Shown here: positions 42,670 through 51,537 of the stretch, piece by piece
Layout: every line of letters begins with the position of its first letter
How positions within the stretch are numbered: position 1 is the first letter of the stretch
NCBI GenBank assembly: GCA_965279255.1
Contig: OZ257146.1
Span: 496,001 to 560,000 of the forward strand
Direction of reading: 5' to 3'
DNA: 64,000 bases
Source: CAMFLJ01 sp965279255
GTDB lineage: Bacteria; Actinomycetota; Acidimicrobiia; Acidimicrobiales; Acidimicrobilacustridaceae
Notes under the pieces: model-generated
Databases searched by the model: none
Told to the model about the DNA's origin: nothing
The model's input: only the letters and a program-made list of their open reading frames with translations
Made by a program: the position numbers and the translations under genes

Positions 42670-44202
42670 GTGACGGCCCCGGACCCCGTGATCGACGAGC
42701 CCGGCTCGTCGGTCGACGCGCTCGAGGTCGGCATCGAGCCGGCCGGCGCTGAAGAGGTCACGCTCGTCCCGTGGAGCCTCATGCTCCAGCGCCGAGTGGC
42801 CGGTCGCCTGTCGGGCAGCCCCAAGGGCCCGTGGATCGTGCTGGCGGCATCGCTGCTGGGCGTCTTCACCGCCAGCTTCACCATCACCGTCCTCACGGTG
42901 TCGCTCGCCGACATCGCCAGAGACCTGGGCTCCACCGCCAGCGTGCTCACGTGGGCCGTCACCGGGCCGAGCCTCGCCATGGCCGTGCTCGGCCCGATCG
43001 CCGGCAAGCTCGCCGACCGCATCGGGGCCCGCACGGTCTACCTGTGGAGTCTCGCCGGCGTGTCGCTGTTCTCGTTCCTGGCGATCCTGGCGTGGAACGC
43101 CCCCAGCCTGATCGCCGCCCGCTTCATCGGCGCCGCCCTCGGCGCGGCGGCGGGCCCGTCGGCACTGGCGATGATCAACCGCAGCTTCCCGCCTGAGCGG
43201 CGGGCGCAGGCGCTCGGCTACTGGTCGCTCGTCGGGGCCGGCGCACCGGTGCTCGGTGTGGTGGTCGGCGGTCCGCTCGTCGACGCCTTCGGGTGGCGGG
43301 CCATCTTCGTCATCCAGACGCCCATCGCCATCGCCAGCCTGGTGATCGGGTTCGTGGTGCTGCCCAGGTCGTCACGCGGCGAGCGCCAGAAGTTCGACAT
43401 CGCCGGCGCCGCGCTCCTGGCCGGCGGCGTGGGCTCGTTCCTGGTCGCCCTCAACCGCGGTCCCGAGATGGGCTGGACCAGCCCGCTGGTGCTCGGGGCC
43501 TTCCTGATGGGCCCGCTGCTGCTCGTCGGCTTCGTGATGGCCGAGCGCCGGGCGGTCAGCCCGCTCCTGCCGCTGCGCTACTTCCGCAACCGCAACTTCA
43601 GCTTCCCGATCACCAACCAGTTCCTCGCCAACTTCACCTACATGGGCGGGTTCATCCTCACCCCGCTGCTGCTGCACGAGGTGCTCGGCTACAGCACGAC
43701 GAAGACTGGGCTCGTGTCGATCGTGCGCCCGCTGGCGTTCTCGATCGTGGGCCCCATCGCCGGTTACCTGGTGATCCGGCTGGGGGAGCGGGTGATCGGC
43801 GTGTTCGGCTCGTTGGTGCTGGCCCTGTCGATGGTGGGACTGGCCGCCGTCACCGCCTCCAGCAGCCTGCTGTGGATCGAGGTCGCCCTGATCCTCTCGG
43901 GCATCGGCATGGGGGCATGTGCCCCGGCGATGATCGCCAGCGTCGCCAACGCCGTCGACAACCGCGACCTCGGCGTCGCCGGTGCCGCGTCGCAGACGAT
44001 GAGCCAGGTCGGCGTGGTGGCCGGCATGCAGATCCTGCTCACCGTGCAGGCGACCACCGAGGCCGCCCACGGCACCCGCAGCTACGCCATCGCCTACTAC
44101 GTGGGTTGTGGGGTGGCCCTGGCCGCGGCGGTGGCGGCCGGCTTCGTCCGCCGCACCCGCCACGCCGATCCGACCCCTGCCCCCGTGACGGCGTCCGCCT
44201 GA
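42670..44202 (+). CDS. MFS transporter, DHA2 (EmrB/QacA) type
   Basis: A 510-residue drug:H+ antiporter-like protein with about 14 helices. A hydrophilic N-terminal ~55 residues (acidic, starting TAPDPVIDEPGSSVDALEV) precedes the first helix. GKLADRIGARTVYLWSL is the loop 2-3 motif, and GAGAPVLGVVVGGPLVDAFGWR is motif C, the antiporter signature. GTG 42670 has TAGCAT seven bases upstream. A half-site GTCGGTAG, identical to half of the operator at 730-747, overlaps that box. Substrate unknown. The gene is convergent with the SCP2 gene, 9 bp away. Confidence 0.88.
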   Translation: MTAPDPVIDEPGSSVDALEVGIEPAGAEEVTLVPWSLMLQRRVAGRLSGSPKGPWIVLAASLLGVFTASFTITVLTVSLADIARDLGSTASVLTWAVTGPSLAMAVLGPIAGKLADRIGARTVYLWSLAGVSLFSFLAILAWNAPSLIAARFIGAALGAAAGPSALAMINRSFPPERRAQALGYWSLVGAGAPVLGVVVGGPLVDAFGWRAIFVIQTPIAIASLVIGFVVLPRSSRGERQKFDIAGAALLAGGVGSFLVALNRGPEMGWTSPLVLGAFLMGPLLLVGFVMAERRAVSPLLPLRYFRNRNFSFPITNQFLANFTYMGGFILTPLLLHEVLGYSTTKTGLVSIVRPLAFSIVGPIAGYLVIRLGERVIGVFGSLVLALSMVGLAAVTASSSLLWIEVALILSGIGMGACAPAMIASVANAVDNRDLGVAGAASQTMSQVGVVAGMQILLTVQATTEAAHGTRSYAIAYYVGCGVALAAAVAAGFVRRTRHADPTPAPVTASA

Positions 44203-44211
44203 AGGTCGGCG

Positions 44212-44640
44212 CTACGACTCGGTGATGTCGCGGATGGCCTTGCCGATGGCCACGGCCTTGGCATCTGGCTCGGCCCCGCCCGCACCGGGGGCCCCGAGGG
44301 CCATGAGCTTGGTGATGTCGCCCTGCACCTTGACCTTGCCGGCCATGAAGGCCTGCATGGCGGCGGTGACGTCGAGGTCGACGAACAGGGCCTTGGCCAC
44401 GTCGTACTCGACCGTGACGGTGAGGTCCGGGCCGTCGAGATGACCGTGCTCGACGATGATCTCGCCGTCGGAGGTGTCGACGTGGGCCTTGATGTCGCCG
44501 CCCTCGAAGGGGCTGGCGGTCACCACGAGGTTCATCTTCATCAGCCCGACCGAGGGCACCTCGGGATGCGGCATCTCGTCGCGGATGCGCTTGGCGGCGT
44601 CCATCCAGTCACTGCTGAGGAAGGGGTACTGCTCGGCCAC
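44212..44640 (-). CDS. SCP2 sterol-binding domain protein
   Basis: A 142-residue single SCP2-like domain, a small lipid carrier fold. The N-terminal helix (FLSSDWMDAAKRIRDEM) and the DVTAAMQAFMAGKVKVQGDITKLMAL segment, which forms the hydrophobic pocket, are typical. GTG 44640 has AGGAGG 4 bases upstream, so unlike most neighbours it is translated from a normal leader. Ligand unknown; acyl-CoA or sterol-like lipids are the family expectation. Confidence 0.88.
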   Translation of the reverse strand: MAEQYPFLSSDWMDAAKRIRDEMPHPEVPSVGLMKMNLVVTASPFEGGDIKAHVDTSDGEIIVEHGHLDGPDLTVTVEYDVAKALFVDLDVTAAMQAFMAGKVKVQGDITKLMALGAPGAGGAEPDAKAVAIGKAIRDITES

Positions 44641-44733
44641 GGGCCCTCCTGACGGGTGTGGTCACACTCGGCGGGACAGACCCTACCGGCCGACGGGCGG
44701 GAGCCGGCCGGTGCCCGCCTACGATGACCGCCC

Positions 44734-45036
44734 ATGTCCGATCGCCTCACCAGGGACGACGTCGCCAAGGTCGCCCTCCTGGCCCGCCTCGAGCTCAGCG
44801 ATGCCGAGCTCGACACCTACACCGAGCAGCTCGGGGCCGTGCTCGACCACGCCGACGACGTCGCCGCCCTCGACCTCGCCGACGTGCCGCCCACCGCCCA
44901 CCCGCTGCCTCTGGTCAACGTCCTGCGTCCCGACGTCGTGGGGCCCTGCGCCGACCGCGACGAGGTGCTCTCGCAGGCCCCCTCCGTCGAGGACCGCCGC
45001 TTCCGGGTGCCCGCCATCCTCGGCGAGGAGCCGTGA
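44734..45036 (+). CDS. gatC: Asp-tRNA(Asn)/Glu-tRNA(Gln) amidotransferase subunit C
   Basis: A 100-residue GatC: RLTRDDVAKVALLARLELSDAE at the start and PLPLVNVLRPD in the belt region are typical. It wraps around and stabilises GatA and GatB. ATG 44734 has TACGAT eight bases upstream. Its stop overlaps the GatA start (GTGA). Presence of gatCAB implies that Gln-tRNA or Asn-tRNA is made by transamidation. Confidence 0.95.
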   Translation: MSDRLTRDDVAKVALLARLELSDAELDTYTEQLGAVLDHADDVAALDLADVPPTAHPLPLVNVLRPDVVGPCADRDEVLSQAPSVEDRRFRVPAILGEEP

Positions 45037-46493
45037 CCGTGCCCGACCTGCCCACCACCGCCCTCGACATCGCCGCCGCCGTGCGCGCCGGTGAGGTCTC
45101 GGCCGTCGAGGTGCTCGACGCTCACCTCGCCGCCATCGACGCCCGCGAGGGCGAGATCAACGCCTTCAACCTGGTGCTGGCCGACGAGGCCCGCGCCGCT
45201 GCGGCCGCCGTCGACGCCAGGGTCGCCGCGGGGGAGGACCCCGGCCCGCTCGCCGGCGTGCCCCTCGCCCTGAAGGACAACCTCTGCACCCGGGGCGTGC
45301 CCACCACGTGCTCGAGCCGCATCCTCGAAGGCTGGCGCCCGCCCTACGACGCCACGGTCGTGCAGCGGGTCGCCGCCGCCGGCGCCGTCGCCATCGGCAA
45401 GACCAACCTCGACGAGTTCGCCATGGGCTCGTCCACCGAGAACTCCGCCTTCGGTCCCACCCGCAACCCGCGCGACACCGCCCGGGTGCCCGGTGGCTCC
45501 TCCGGTGGTTCGGCCGCCGCCGTGGCCGCCGGCTTCGCCCCGATCTCGCTCGGCTCCGACACCGGTGGCTCGATCCGCCAGCCCGCCGCCCTCTGCGGCG
45601 TCGTCGGCGTGAAGCCCACCTACGGGCTCGTCAGCCGCTACGGCCTGGTGGCCTTCGCCTCCTCGCTCGACCAGATCGGCCCGTTCTCCACCACCGTCGC
45701 CGACTCCGCCCTGCTGCTCGAGGCCATCGCCGGCCACGACCACCGCGACTCCACCTCCATCGACCAGCCGGCGCCGTCGCTGCTCGACGTGCTCGACCGC
45801 GGTGTCGAGGGCCTCCGCATCGGCCTCGTCACCGAGCTCATGGGCGAGGGCATCGCCCCCGACGTCGCCGCCCGGGTGCGGCAGGCCGCCGACGCCCTGT
45901 CGGCCGCCGGCGCCACCATCGGCGAGGTCTCCGTGCCCGCCGCCAGCTACGGCCTGTCGGCGTACTACCTGATCGCCCCGGCCGAGGCGTCCAGCAACCT
46001 CGCCCGCTACGACGGCGTCCGCTACGGCATGCGGGTCGACGCCCCGACCACCGCCGAGATGAACGCCGCCACCCGCACCGCCGGCTTCGGCGACGAGGTC
46101 AAGCGCCGCATCATGCTCGGCACCTACGCCCTGTCGGCCGGCTACTACGACGCCTACTACGGCAAGGCCCTGAAGGTCCGCACGCTGATCATGCGCGACT
46201 TCGAGAAGGCCTACGAGCAGTTCGACCTGCTGCTGTCGCCGACGTCGCCCACCACCGCCTTCCGGTTCGGCGACAAGACCGACGACCCGCTGTCGATGTA
46301 CCTCAACGACATCTGCACCATCCCCACCAACCTCGCCGGCCACCCGGCGATGAGCGTCCCGTTCGGTGGTGGCGCCGACGGCATGCCGGTGGGCGTGCAG
46401 CTGCTCGCACCCGCCCTCGGCGAGGCCACCATGTTCCGGGCCGCGGCCGTCGTCGAAGCCGCCGCCCCGTCGCTCGAGGAGGCCTACGCATGA
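45033..46493 (+). CDS. gatA: Amidotransferase subunit A
   Basis: A 486-residue amidase-signature protein that releases ammonia from glutamine for tRNA transamidation. The Ser-cisSer-Lys triad is visible: Lys in PLALKDNLC, cis-Ser in GGSSGGSAA and the nucleophile Ser in GSDTGGSIRQPAA. GTG 45033 overlaps the gatC stop and has GGCGAGGAG upstream; GTG 45039 is an alternative. The 3' end overlaps gatB by 4 bp (ATGA). Confidence 0.96.
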   Translation: MTVPDLPTTALDIAAAVRAGEVSAVEVLDAHLAAIDAREGEINAFNLVLADEARAAAAAVDARVAAGEDPGPLAGVPLALKDNLCTRGVPTTCSSRILEGWRPPYDATVVQRVAAAGAVAIGKTNLDEFAMGSSTENSAFGPTRNPRDTARVPGGSSGGSAAAVAAGFAPISLGSDTGGSIRQPAALCGVVGVKPTYGLVSRYGLVAFASSLDQIGPFSTTVADSALLLEAIAGHDHRDSTSIDQPAPSLLDVLDRGVEGLRIGLVTELMGEGIAPDVAARVRQAADALSAAGATIGEVSVPAASYGLSAYYLIAPAEASSNLARYDGVRYGMRVDAPTTAEMNAATRTAGFGDEVKRRIMLGTYALSAGYYDAYYGKALKVRTLIMRDFEKAYEQFDLLLSPTSPTTAFRFGDKTDDPLSMYLNDICTIPTNLAGHPAMSVPFGGGADGMPVGVQLLAPALGEATMFRAAAVVEAAAPSLEEAYA

Positions 46494-47989
46494 GCGCCAA
46501 CCTCACCCACGAGCCCATCGAGGGCGAGCACTTCACCATCACGAGCGAGACCACCGGCGACGAGTGGGAGATCGTGGTGGGCCTCGAGGTCCACTGCGAG
46601 CTGGCCACCGCCACCAAGCTCTTCTGCAGCTGCCCCAACATGTTCGGCGACGAGCCCAACACCAACATCTGCCCGGTGTGCCTCGGCCTGCCGGGCTCGC
46701 TGCCGGTGCTCAACCACCAGGTGGTCGAGCTGGCCATGCGCCTCGGCCGGGCCCTCAACTGCAGCGTCGAGCCCTCGGTGTTCGCCCGGAAGAACTACTT
46801 CTATCCGGACATGCCGAAGGACTACCAGGTCTCGCAGTTCGACCGTCCGATCAACGTCGACGGCTGGCTCGACCTCCCCGACGGCACACGCGTCGGCATC
46901 GAGCGGGCCCACATCGAAGAGGACACCGGCAAGAACAGCCACGCCGGTGGCAGCGGCCGCATCCACGGCGCCGACTACTCCCTCGTCGACTACAACCGCG
47001 CCGGCGTGCCCCTGGTCGAGATCGTGGGCCGGCCCCACATCCGCCATCCCGAGCAGGCCAAGGCCTACATCGACGAGCTGCGCGCCATCCTGCTCGCCAC
47101 CGGAGCCTCCGACGCCAAGATGGAGGAAGGCTCCCTGCGGGTCGACGCCAACGTGTCGGTGCGCAGGGTCGGCGACCCCGAGCTCGGCAAGCGCTGCGAG
47201 GTCAAGAACCTCAACTCCCTGCGCTCGCTCGGCCGGGCCATCGAGTACGAGGCCCGCCGTCAGGTCGACCTGCTGGAGACCGGCGAGCGGGTGAAGCAGG
47301 AGACCCGCCACTGGGACGAAGGCGCGGGGCGCACCCGTCCCGGCCGCTCGAAGGAGGAGGCGGAGGACTACCGCTACTTCCAGGAGCCCGACCTGGTGCC
47401 GCTGGCCCCGTCGGCCGAGTGGGTCACCGCCATCGACGACGCCATGCCGTCGCTGCCCGCCGCCCGCCGTACCGCCCTGGCCGAGGCTGCCGGCGTCGAG
47501 CCCACCGAGACCGCCGTGGTCGTCGCCGTCCAGCGCGACCTCGACGCTCTCGCCCTGGCCGCCATCGCCGCCGGTGGCGACGGCGCCCGGGTGCTGCTCC
47601 ACGTCGAGCACAACCTCGCCGTCGACGGAGCCGAGTCGCTCGACCCGGCCCACTTCGCCCAGCTCGTCACCCTCGAGGTGGCGGGCCAGCTCACCGCCAC
47701 CCAGGCCAAGACCGTGCTCGGCGACATGCTCGAGTCCGGCAAGGCCCCCGACCTCATCGCCGCCGAGCGGGGCTTCGAGGCCATGGACACCTCCGAGCTG
47801 GAGGGCATCGTCGACGGCATCATCGCCGAGAGCCCCGACGAGTGGGCCGACTACTGCGGTGGCGACGACAAGCGCCGGGGGAAGCTCCAGGGCTTCTTCG
47901 TGGGCAAGGTCATGAAGGCCACCCGGGGCCAGGCCGACGGCAAGGCCGTGAACGCCGTGCTCGACGCCCGGCGCACCGCCGCTTCCTGA
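46490..47989 (+). CDS. gatB: Amidotransferase subunit B
   Basis: A 499-residue GatB, which binds mischarged tRNA and activates the carboxylate with ATP. VVGLEVHCELATATKLFCSC and CPVCLGLPGSLPVLN give the catalytic core and Cys ligands; KNYFYPDMPKDYQVSQFD and EEDTGKNSH are signature motifs. The C-terminal YqeY-like domain (about 350-499) contacts tRNA. ATG 46490 overlaps gatA. The intervening pfkA seen between gatA and gatB in mycobacteria is absent here. Confidence 0.96.
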   Translation: MSANLTHEPIEGEHFTITSETTGDEWEIVVGLEVHCELATATKLFCSCPNMFGDEPNTNICPVCLGLPGSLPVLNHQVVELAMRLGRALNCSVEPSVFARKNYFYPDMPKDYQVSQFDRPINVDGWLDLPDGTRVGIERAHIEEDTGKNSHAGGSGRIHGADYSLVDYNRAGVPLVEIVGRPHIRHPEQAKAYIDELRAILLATGASDAKMEEGSLRVDANVSVRRVGDPELGKRCEVKNLNSLRSLGRAIEYEARRQVDLLETGERVKQETRHWDEGAGRTRPGRSKEEAEDYRYFQEPDLVPLAPSAEWVTAIDDAMPSLPAARRTALAEAAGVEPTETAVVVAVQRDLDALALAAIAAGGDGARVLLHVEHNLAVDGAESLDPAHFAQLVTLEVAGQLTATQAKTVLGDMLESGKAPDLIAAERGFEAMDTSELEGIVDGIIAESPDEWADYCGGDDKRRGKLQGFFVGKVMKATRGQADGKAVNAVLDARRTAAS

Positions 47990-48110
47990 CGCCTGTCAGG
48001 CATCCCGAACCCGTCAAGGTCGGGTGGTGATGTGACGATGCTCCCTGTTCACGGGTCTCGCGCGTCCGTACCGTCGCGCCTGGAACGGACCCCGAGCGGG
48101 AGGAACATCG

Positions 48111-48668
48111 ATGAATCGCATGGGAGCCAAGGCTGCCGTCGTCCTGATCGCCGCGTTGCTGGTGGGTGCCACCGCCTGCGGTGGCGGCAGCAAGAAGGAG
48201 GAGTCGTCGGGCACGGGTGACGCCGTCACCGCCACGACCTCCGTCAAGTCGAGCAGCGGCTCGAGCAGCAGCAACAGCGACATGGCCGACGCCGCCAACG
48301 CACTCGGGGGCGACTGCATGAAGGCCGGCCTGGCCTACTTCGCCCTCTCGATGTCGGCGCTGGGCGCCAGCTTCGGCGCCAGCGAGTCCGACCTGGCCGA
48401 GATGCAGAGCTCGATCGACGAGCTCAAGGGCGAGATCCCCTCGGAGATCAAGGCCGACTTCACCACCTACGCCAACGCCCTCGAGGAGTACGCCAATGCC
48501 ATGAAGGGGCTGAGCGTCGGCGACATCATGAGCGGCAACGGTGACGCCCAGAAGGCGGCGGACAAGCTCGAGACGCCCGAGGTCAAGCAGGCCCAGGCCA
48601 ACATCGACAAGTACTTCGAGCAGACCTGCCCGGACTCCGGTTTCAGCAGCTCGTCGTCATCGCAGTGA
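48111..48668 (+). CDS. Lipoprotein, paralogue of the 48870 gene
   Basis: A 185-residue lipoprotein: signal peptide with lipobox ending in GATAC (Cys near residue 23), a Ser/Thr/Lys-rich linker, then a helical domain of ~110 residues. The domain has a conserved Cys (GDCMKAGLAYFAL), ADFTTYANALEEYANAMKGL and a terminal QTCPDSG. Length, Cys placement and the DF-x-TYA-x(7)-Y-x(2)-A-x-KG pattern match the next gene, so the two arose by duplication. ATG 48111 has GGGAGGAAC upstream and a TACCGT box about 37 bases upstream. Function unknown. Confidence 0.75.
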   Translation: MNRMGAKAAVVLIAALLVGATACGGGSKKEESSGTGDAVTATTSVKSSSGSSSSNSDMADAANALGGDCMKAGLAYFALSMSALGASFGASESDLAEMQSSIDELKGEIPSEIKADFTTYANALEEYANAMKGLSVGDIMSGNGDAQKAADKLETPEVKQAQANIDKYFEQTCPDSGFSSSSSSQ

Positions 48669-48680
48669 CCTGACGCTCCT

Positions 48681-48721
48681 GGGCCCGGCTCACGCCCCGC
48701 ACGGGGAGGTGGGCCGGGCCC
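48681..48721. terminator. Terminator hairpin after the first lipoprotein
   Basis: GGGCCCGGC (48681-48689) pairs with GCCGGGCCC (48713-48721), with an inner CCCC/GGGG stem. It lies 12 bp after the stop. There is no T-run. Confidence 0.6.
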
Positions 48722-48735
48722 CGTCGCGTCCCGAC

Positions 48736-48791
48736 CCCGTTCTTGTCGCGCCTTCCTGTCGTCGGCGACGGGAAACCGCGACAAGAACAGG
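48736..48791. repeat. Long palindrome, CGTTCT-ended class
   Basis: The outer arms GTTCTTGTCGCG (48739-48750) and CGCGACAAGAAC (48777-48788) are perfect and flanked by CCC and GGG. The inner arms TTCCTGTCG (48753-48761) and CGACGGGAA (48766-48774) pair with one G-T wobble around a TCGG loop. It stands between the two paralogous lipoprotein genes, just after a normal terminator, so termination is not its obvious job. Confidence 0.8.
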
Positions 48792-48869
48792 GTGGCGTGG
48801 GCGGCCCGGCACCCGAGGACCTCGACCGCCACCTAGGGTCCGGGCGATGTGTCGTCCCCGGGAGAACCG

Positions 48870-49430
48870 ATGATCCGCACGCCTGCCCGTCCGTTCGCCG
48901 CCCTGGCGCTGCTTGCGGTCCTCGCCGTCGGCGCCACAGCGTGCTCGGGGTCGGACGACGGCTCCTCCGGTTCCACGACGACCGTGGCGGCCACCCCTGC
49001 CACCACGAACGCGGCCCTGGGGGACCTGAGCGACCTCGACGGCTCGGCCAAGGGCCTGAGCGGCGGCGACCTCGACTGCTACGACGTGCAGCTGGCCTTC
49101 GTGGCGCTGCAGACCATCCCCCTCGCGTCGGTGTCGGGCTCCGACCAGAGCGAGCTCGACCAGCTCCAGGCCGACCTCGACACGCTGCGGGCCCAGGTGC
49201 CGGCCGCCATCGCCTCCGACTTCGAGACCTACGCCGCCGGCGTCCAGGCCTACGGCGAGGCGCTGAAGGGCATCGACCTCACGAACCTCTCGGACCCGGC
49301 CACCCTCCAGAAGGTCGAGGCCGCCTCGCAGAAGCTCGAGTCGCCCGAGATGAACGCCGCGGCCGACGCCCTCGAGCAGTACTTCGCCGACACGTGCCCG
49401 ACCGCCACCACCACGACCCAGGCGCCCTGA
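48870..49430 (+). CDS. Lipoprotein, paralogue of the 48111 gene
   Basis: A 186-residue lipoprotein with lipobox ending GATAC, a Thr/Ser-rich linker and a helical domain containing LDCYDVQLAFVAL, SDFETYAAGVQAYGEALKGI and a late DTCPT. It aligns along its whole length with the upstream gene. ATG 48870 has GGGAG 6 bases upstream. TAGGGT (48834-48839) is the likely -10. An 8-codon frame (48847-48873) directly after that box ends ATGA on this start. Function unknown. Confidence 0.75.
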   Translation: MIRTPARPFAALALLAVLAVGATACSGSDDGSSGSTTTVAATPATTNAALGDLSDLDGSAKGLSGGDLDCYDVQLAFVALQTIPLASVSGSDQSELDQLQADLDTLRAQVPAAIASDFETYAAGVQAYGEALKGIDLTNLSDPATLQKVEAASQKLESPEMNAAADALEQYFADTCPTATTTTQAP

Positions 49431-49440
49431 CGACGCGTGG

Positions 49441-50745
49441 CTAGCGGGCCGCCCCGGTGACGGCCCAGTTGTCGGTGCGCCACCTCAGCCCGAGCACGGT
49501 GAGCCGGCTCACCATCAGGGCGGCGAGGCCGGCCCACAGCCAGCCGATGCCGAGCCCGAGCACCAGCACGAGCACGGCGCCGGTGGCGAACACGCCGAAG
49601 GCGATCCACATCGCCCACGCCAGGAACGCCATGTCGCCGGCGCCGATGAGCAGCCCGTCGAGCACGAACACCACGCCGTTGATCGGCTGGAGCACGGCGA
49701 CCCACAGCAGCAGGAACCCGGCGAGGGTGGCCACCGCGGCGTCGTTGGTGAACAGCTCGGGCAGCCAGGGCCGCAGCACCAGCACGGCGACGCCGAGCAC
49801 CACGCCCGCTCCGGCGCCCCAGTGCAGCAGGCGTCGACCTGCGGCGCGCGCCTCCAGCGCCGAGCCCGCGCCCAGGAAGCGCCCGATCATCGACTGCCCG
49901 GCGATCGCCAGGGCGTCGAGCACGAGGGCGAGGAAGCTCCAGATCTCGAAGGCGATCTGGTGGGCGGCGACGTCGACCGTCCCGATGCGGGTGGCCACGG
50001 CGGTGGCGAGCAGCAGCGACCCGCGCAGCGCCGCGGTGCGCAGGAACAGGTCGCGGCCCACGACGGCCAGCCGGCGCAGGGTGCGCCCGTGGGGGCCGAG
50101 GGGCACCTCGTGGCGGCGCACGGCCCGGGCCACCCAGAGCACGTAGATCGCCGCCGAGGTCCACTGGGCGATGACCGTCGAGAGCGCCGACGCCCCGATC
50201 CCGAAGCCCATCCCGGGGATGAGCACCAGCTCGATCACCAGGTTCAGCAGGGCCGAGCCGAGCGAGACGTACAGCGGCGTGCGGGTGTCCTGGAGGCCCC
50301 TCAGGTAGCCGGTGCCGGCCAGCACGACGAGCATGGCGGGCACGCCGAGCAGACTGATGTTGAGGTAGATCGCCGCCTGCTCGCGCACCTCGCCCGTGGC
50401 GCCCAGAAGGGTCAGCAGCGGGCCCGACAGGGCGAAGGTGACGAGCCCCACCACCACACCACAGGCGGCGGCCAGCCACATGCCCTGCACGGCCTGGTGG
50501 GCGGCCTCGCGCTCGTCGCCGGCACCGAGCAGCCGGGCGACCGACGCGGTGGTGCCGTAGGCCAGGAAGATGAAGACGGCGTAGCCGACGAGCAGGATGC
50601 TGCTGGCGACGGCGAGCCCGGCCAGGGCCTCGGGGCCGATGTGGCCCACGACGGCGGTGTCGGCCAGGACGTAGAGCGGCTCGGCCGCCAGCGCGGCGAG
50701 GGCGGGGACGGCGAGACGGAGGATCTCCCGGTCGATGGTGCGCAC
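49441..50745 (-). CDS. MATE-family efflux transporter (DinF-like)
   Basis: A 434-residue 12-helix transporter. EILRLAVPALAALAAEPLYVL then DTAVVGHIGPEALAGLAVAS is the N-terminal MATE/DinF pattern; GYLRGLQDTRTPLYVSLG marks the middle of the protein. MATE proteins export cationic drugs or metabolites using H+ or Na+. GTG 50745 is 12 bp after the ABC permease stop, so it is probably the last gene of the ABC operon. Confidence 0.9.
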   Translation of the reverse strand: MRTIDREILRLAVPALAALAAEPLYVLADTAVVGHIGPEALAGLAVASSILLVGYAVFIFLAYGTTASVARLLGAGDEREAAHQAVQGMWLAAACGVVVGLVTFALSGPLLTLLGATGEVREQAAIYLNISLLGVPAMLVVLAGTGYLRGLQDTRTPLYVSLGSALLNLVIELVLIPGMGFGIGASALSTVIAQWTSAAIYVLWVARAVRRHEVPLGPHGRTLRRLAVVGRDLFLRTAALRGSLLLATAVATRIGTVDVAAHQIAFEIWSFLALVLDALAIAGQSMIGRFLGAGSALEARAAGRRLLHWGAGAGVVLGVAVLVLRPWLPELFTNDAAVATLAGFLLLWVAVLQPINGVVFVLDGLLIGAGDMAFLAWAMWIAFGVFATGAVLVLVLGLGIGWLWAGLAALMVSRLTVLGLRWRTDNWAVTGAAR

Positions 50746-50757
50746 GGTGCGGAGCGG

Positions 50758-51537
50758 TCAGGCGATGTCGCGGCGCGAGAGCCGCCAGGTGGCGAAGGCC
50801 AGTGCGACCGCCCCGACCGCCAGCGGCACGATCCACCGGGCGGGGGAGTCGACGACCGTGCCCCGCAGCGGGAACTCGGCGATGCCGGACAGCACCGACC
50901 GGGCGTAGGTGCGTACGGCCAGGCGGGCGGCGGAGTCGGCGGCGGTGGCCACGAACCCCTCCCAGATGAAGATGTAGAGCAGCCCCCACACCAGCGAGCG
51001 CTTCGTGACCAGCCCGAGGGCGCAGAACAGGCCGGTGTAGGCGACGAGGCCGAGGGTGGCCGAGGCCACCGTGCCGATCACGAGGTCGGTGCCACCGCCG
51101 GTCGCCGCCGCGGCGACGGTGAGGGGGATCACGACGATCGGCCACGCCACCGTGAACGAGGCGGCCGCGGCCGCCATCACGATGCGGGAGCGCTTCACCG
51201 GCCGCAGCCAGAGGTAGACGAGGGTGCCGTCCTCGTCGGGGTCACCGAGGGACGCAGCCGCGAACACGAGGGCGGTGACGGGCACGAGCAGCGAGAGGCC
51301 GAACGTGTTCACGAAGCGGGTACCGGCCGCGAGGCGCCCGTCGACCAGCCCGATCCCGTCGATGAGCGCGGGGGCCGGGTTCGACGCGCCGAGCGCGGCC
51401 CCGACGATGACGCCGACGGCCCCGAGGGCGAGCAGGGCGAGCAGGCGGGCCCGGGTGACCTGCGAGCGCAGGACGAGCCGGTAGATGGGGAACCGGGTGG
51501 CGGCGGTGGACCGGGGCCGGTCGGAGGTGGCGGTCAT
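50758..51537 (-). CDS. ABC-2 type permease (second pair)
   Basis: A 259-residue permease with six hydrophobic helices: about residues 32-50, 80-98, 120-142, 150-175, 180-200 and 235-252. DPDEDGTLVYLWLRPVKRSRIVMA is the cytoplasmic coupling loop typical of ABC-2 permeases. ATG 51537 overlaps the ATPase stop (ATGA), so the pair 51534-52463 plus this gene forms one transporter. Substrate unknown. Confidence 0.85.
   Translation of the reverse strand: MTATSDRPRSTAATRFPIYRLVLRSQVTRARLLALLALGAVGVIVGAALGASNPAPALIDGIGLVDGRLAAGTRFVNTFGLSLLVPVTALVFAAASLGDPDEDGTLVYLWLRPVKRSRIVMAAAAASFTVAWPIVVIPLTVAAAATGGGTDLVIGTVASATLGLVAYTGLFCALGLVTKRSLVWGLLYIFIWEGFVATAADSAARLAVRTYARSVLSGIAEFPLRGTVVDSPARWIVPLAVGAVALAFATWRLSRRDIA

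Noticed and set aside
45548..45600. Additional GTGGCTCG repeat in gatA
   Set aside because: GGTGGCTCGATCCGCC there encodes the conserved GGSIRQ catalytic motif and lacks the partner arm CGAGCCAC.
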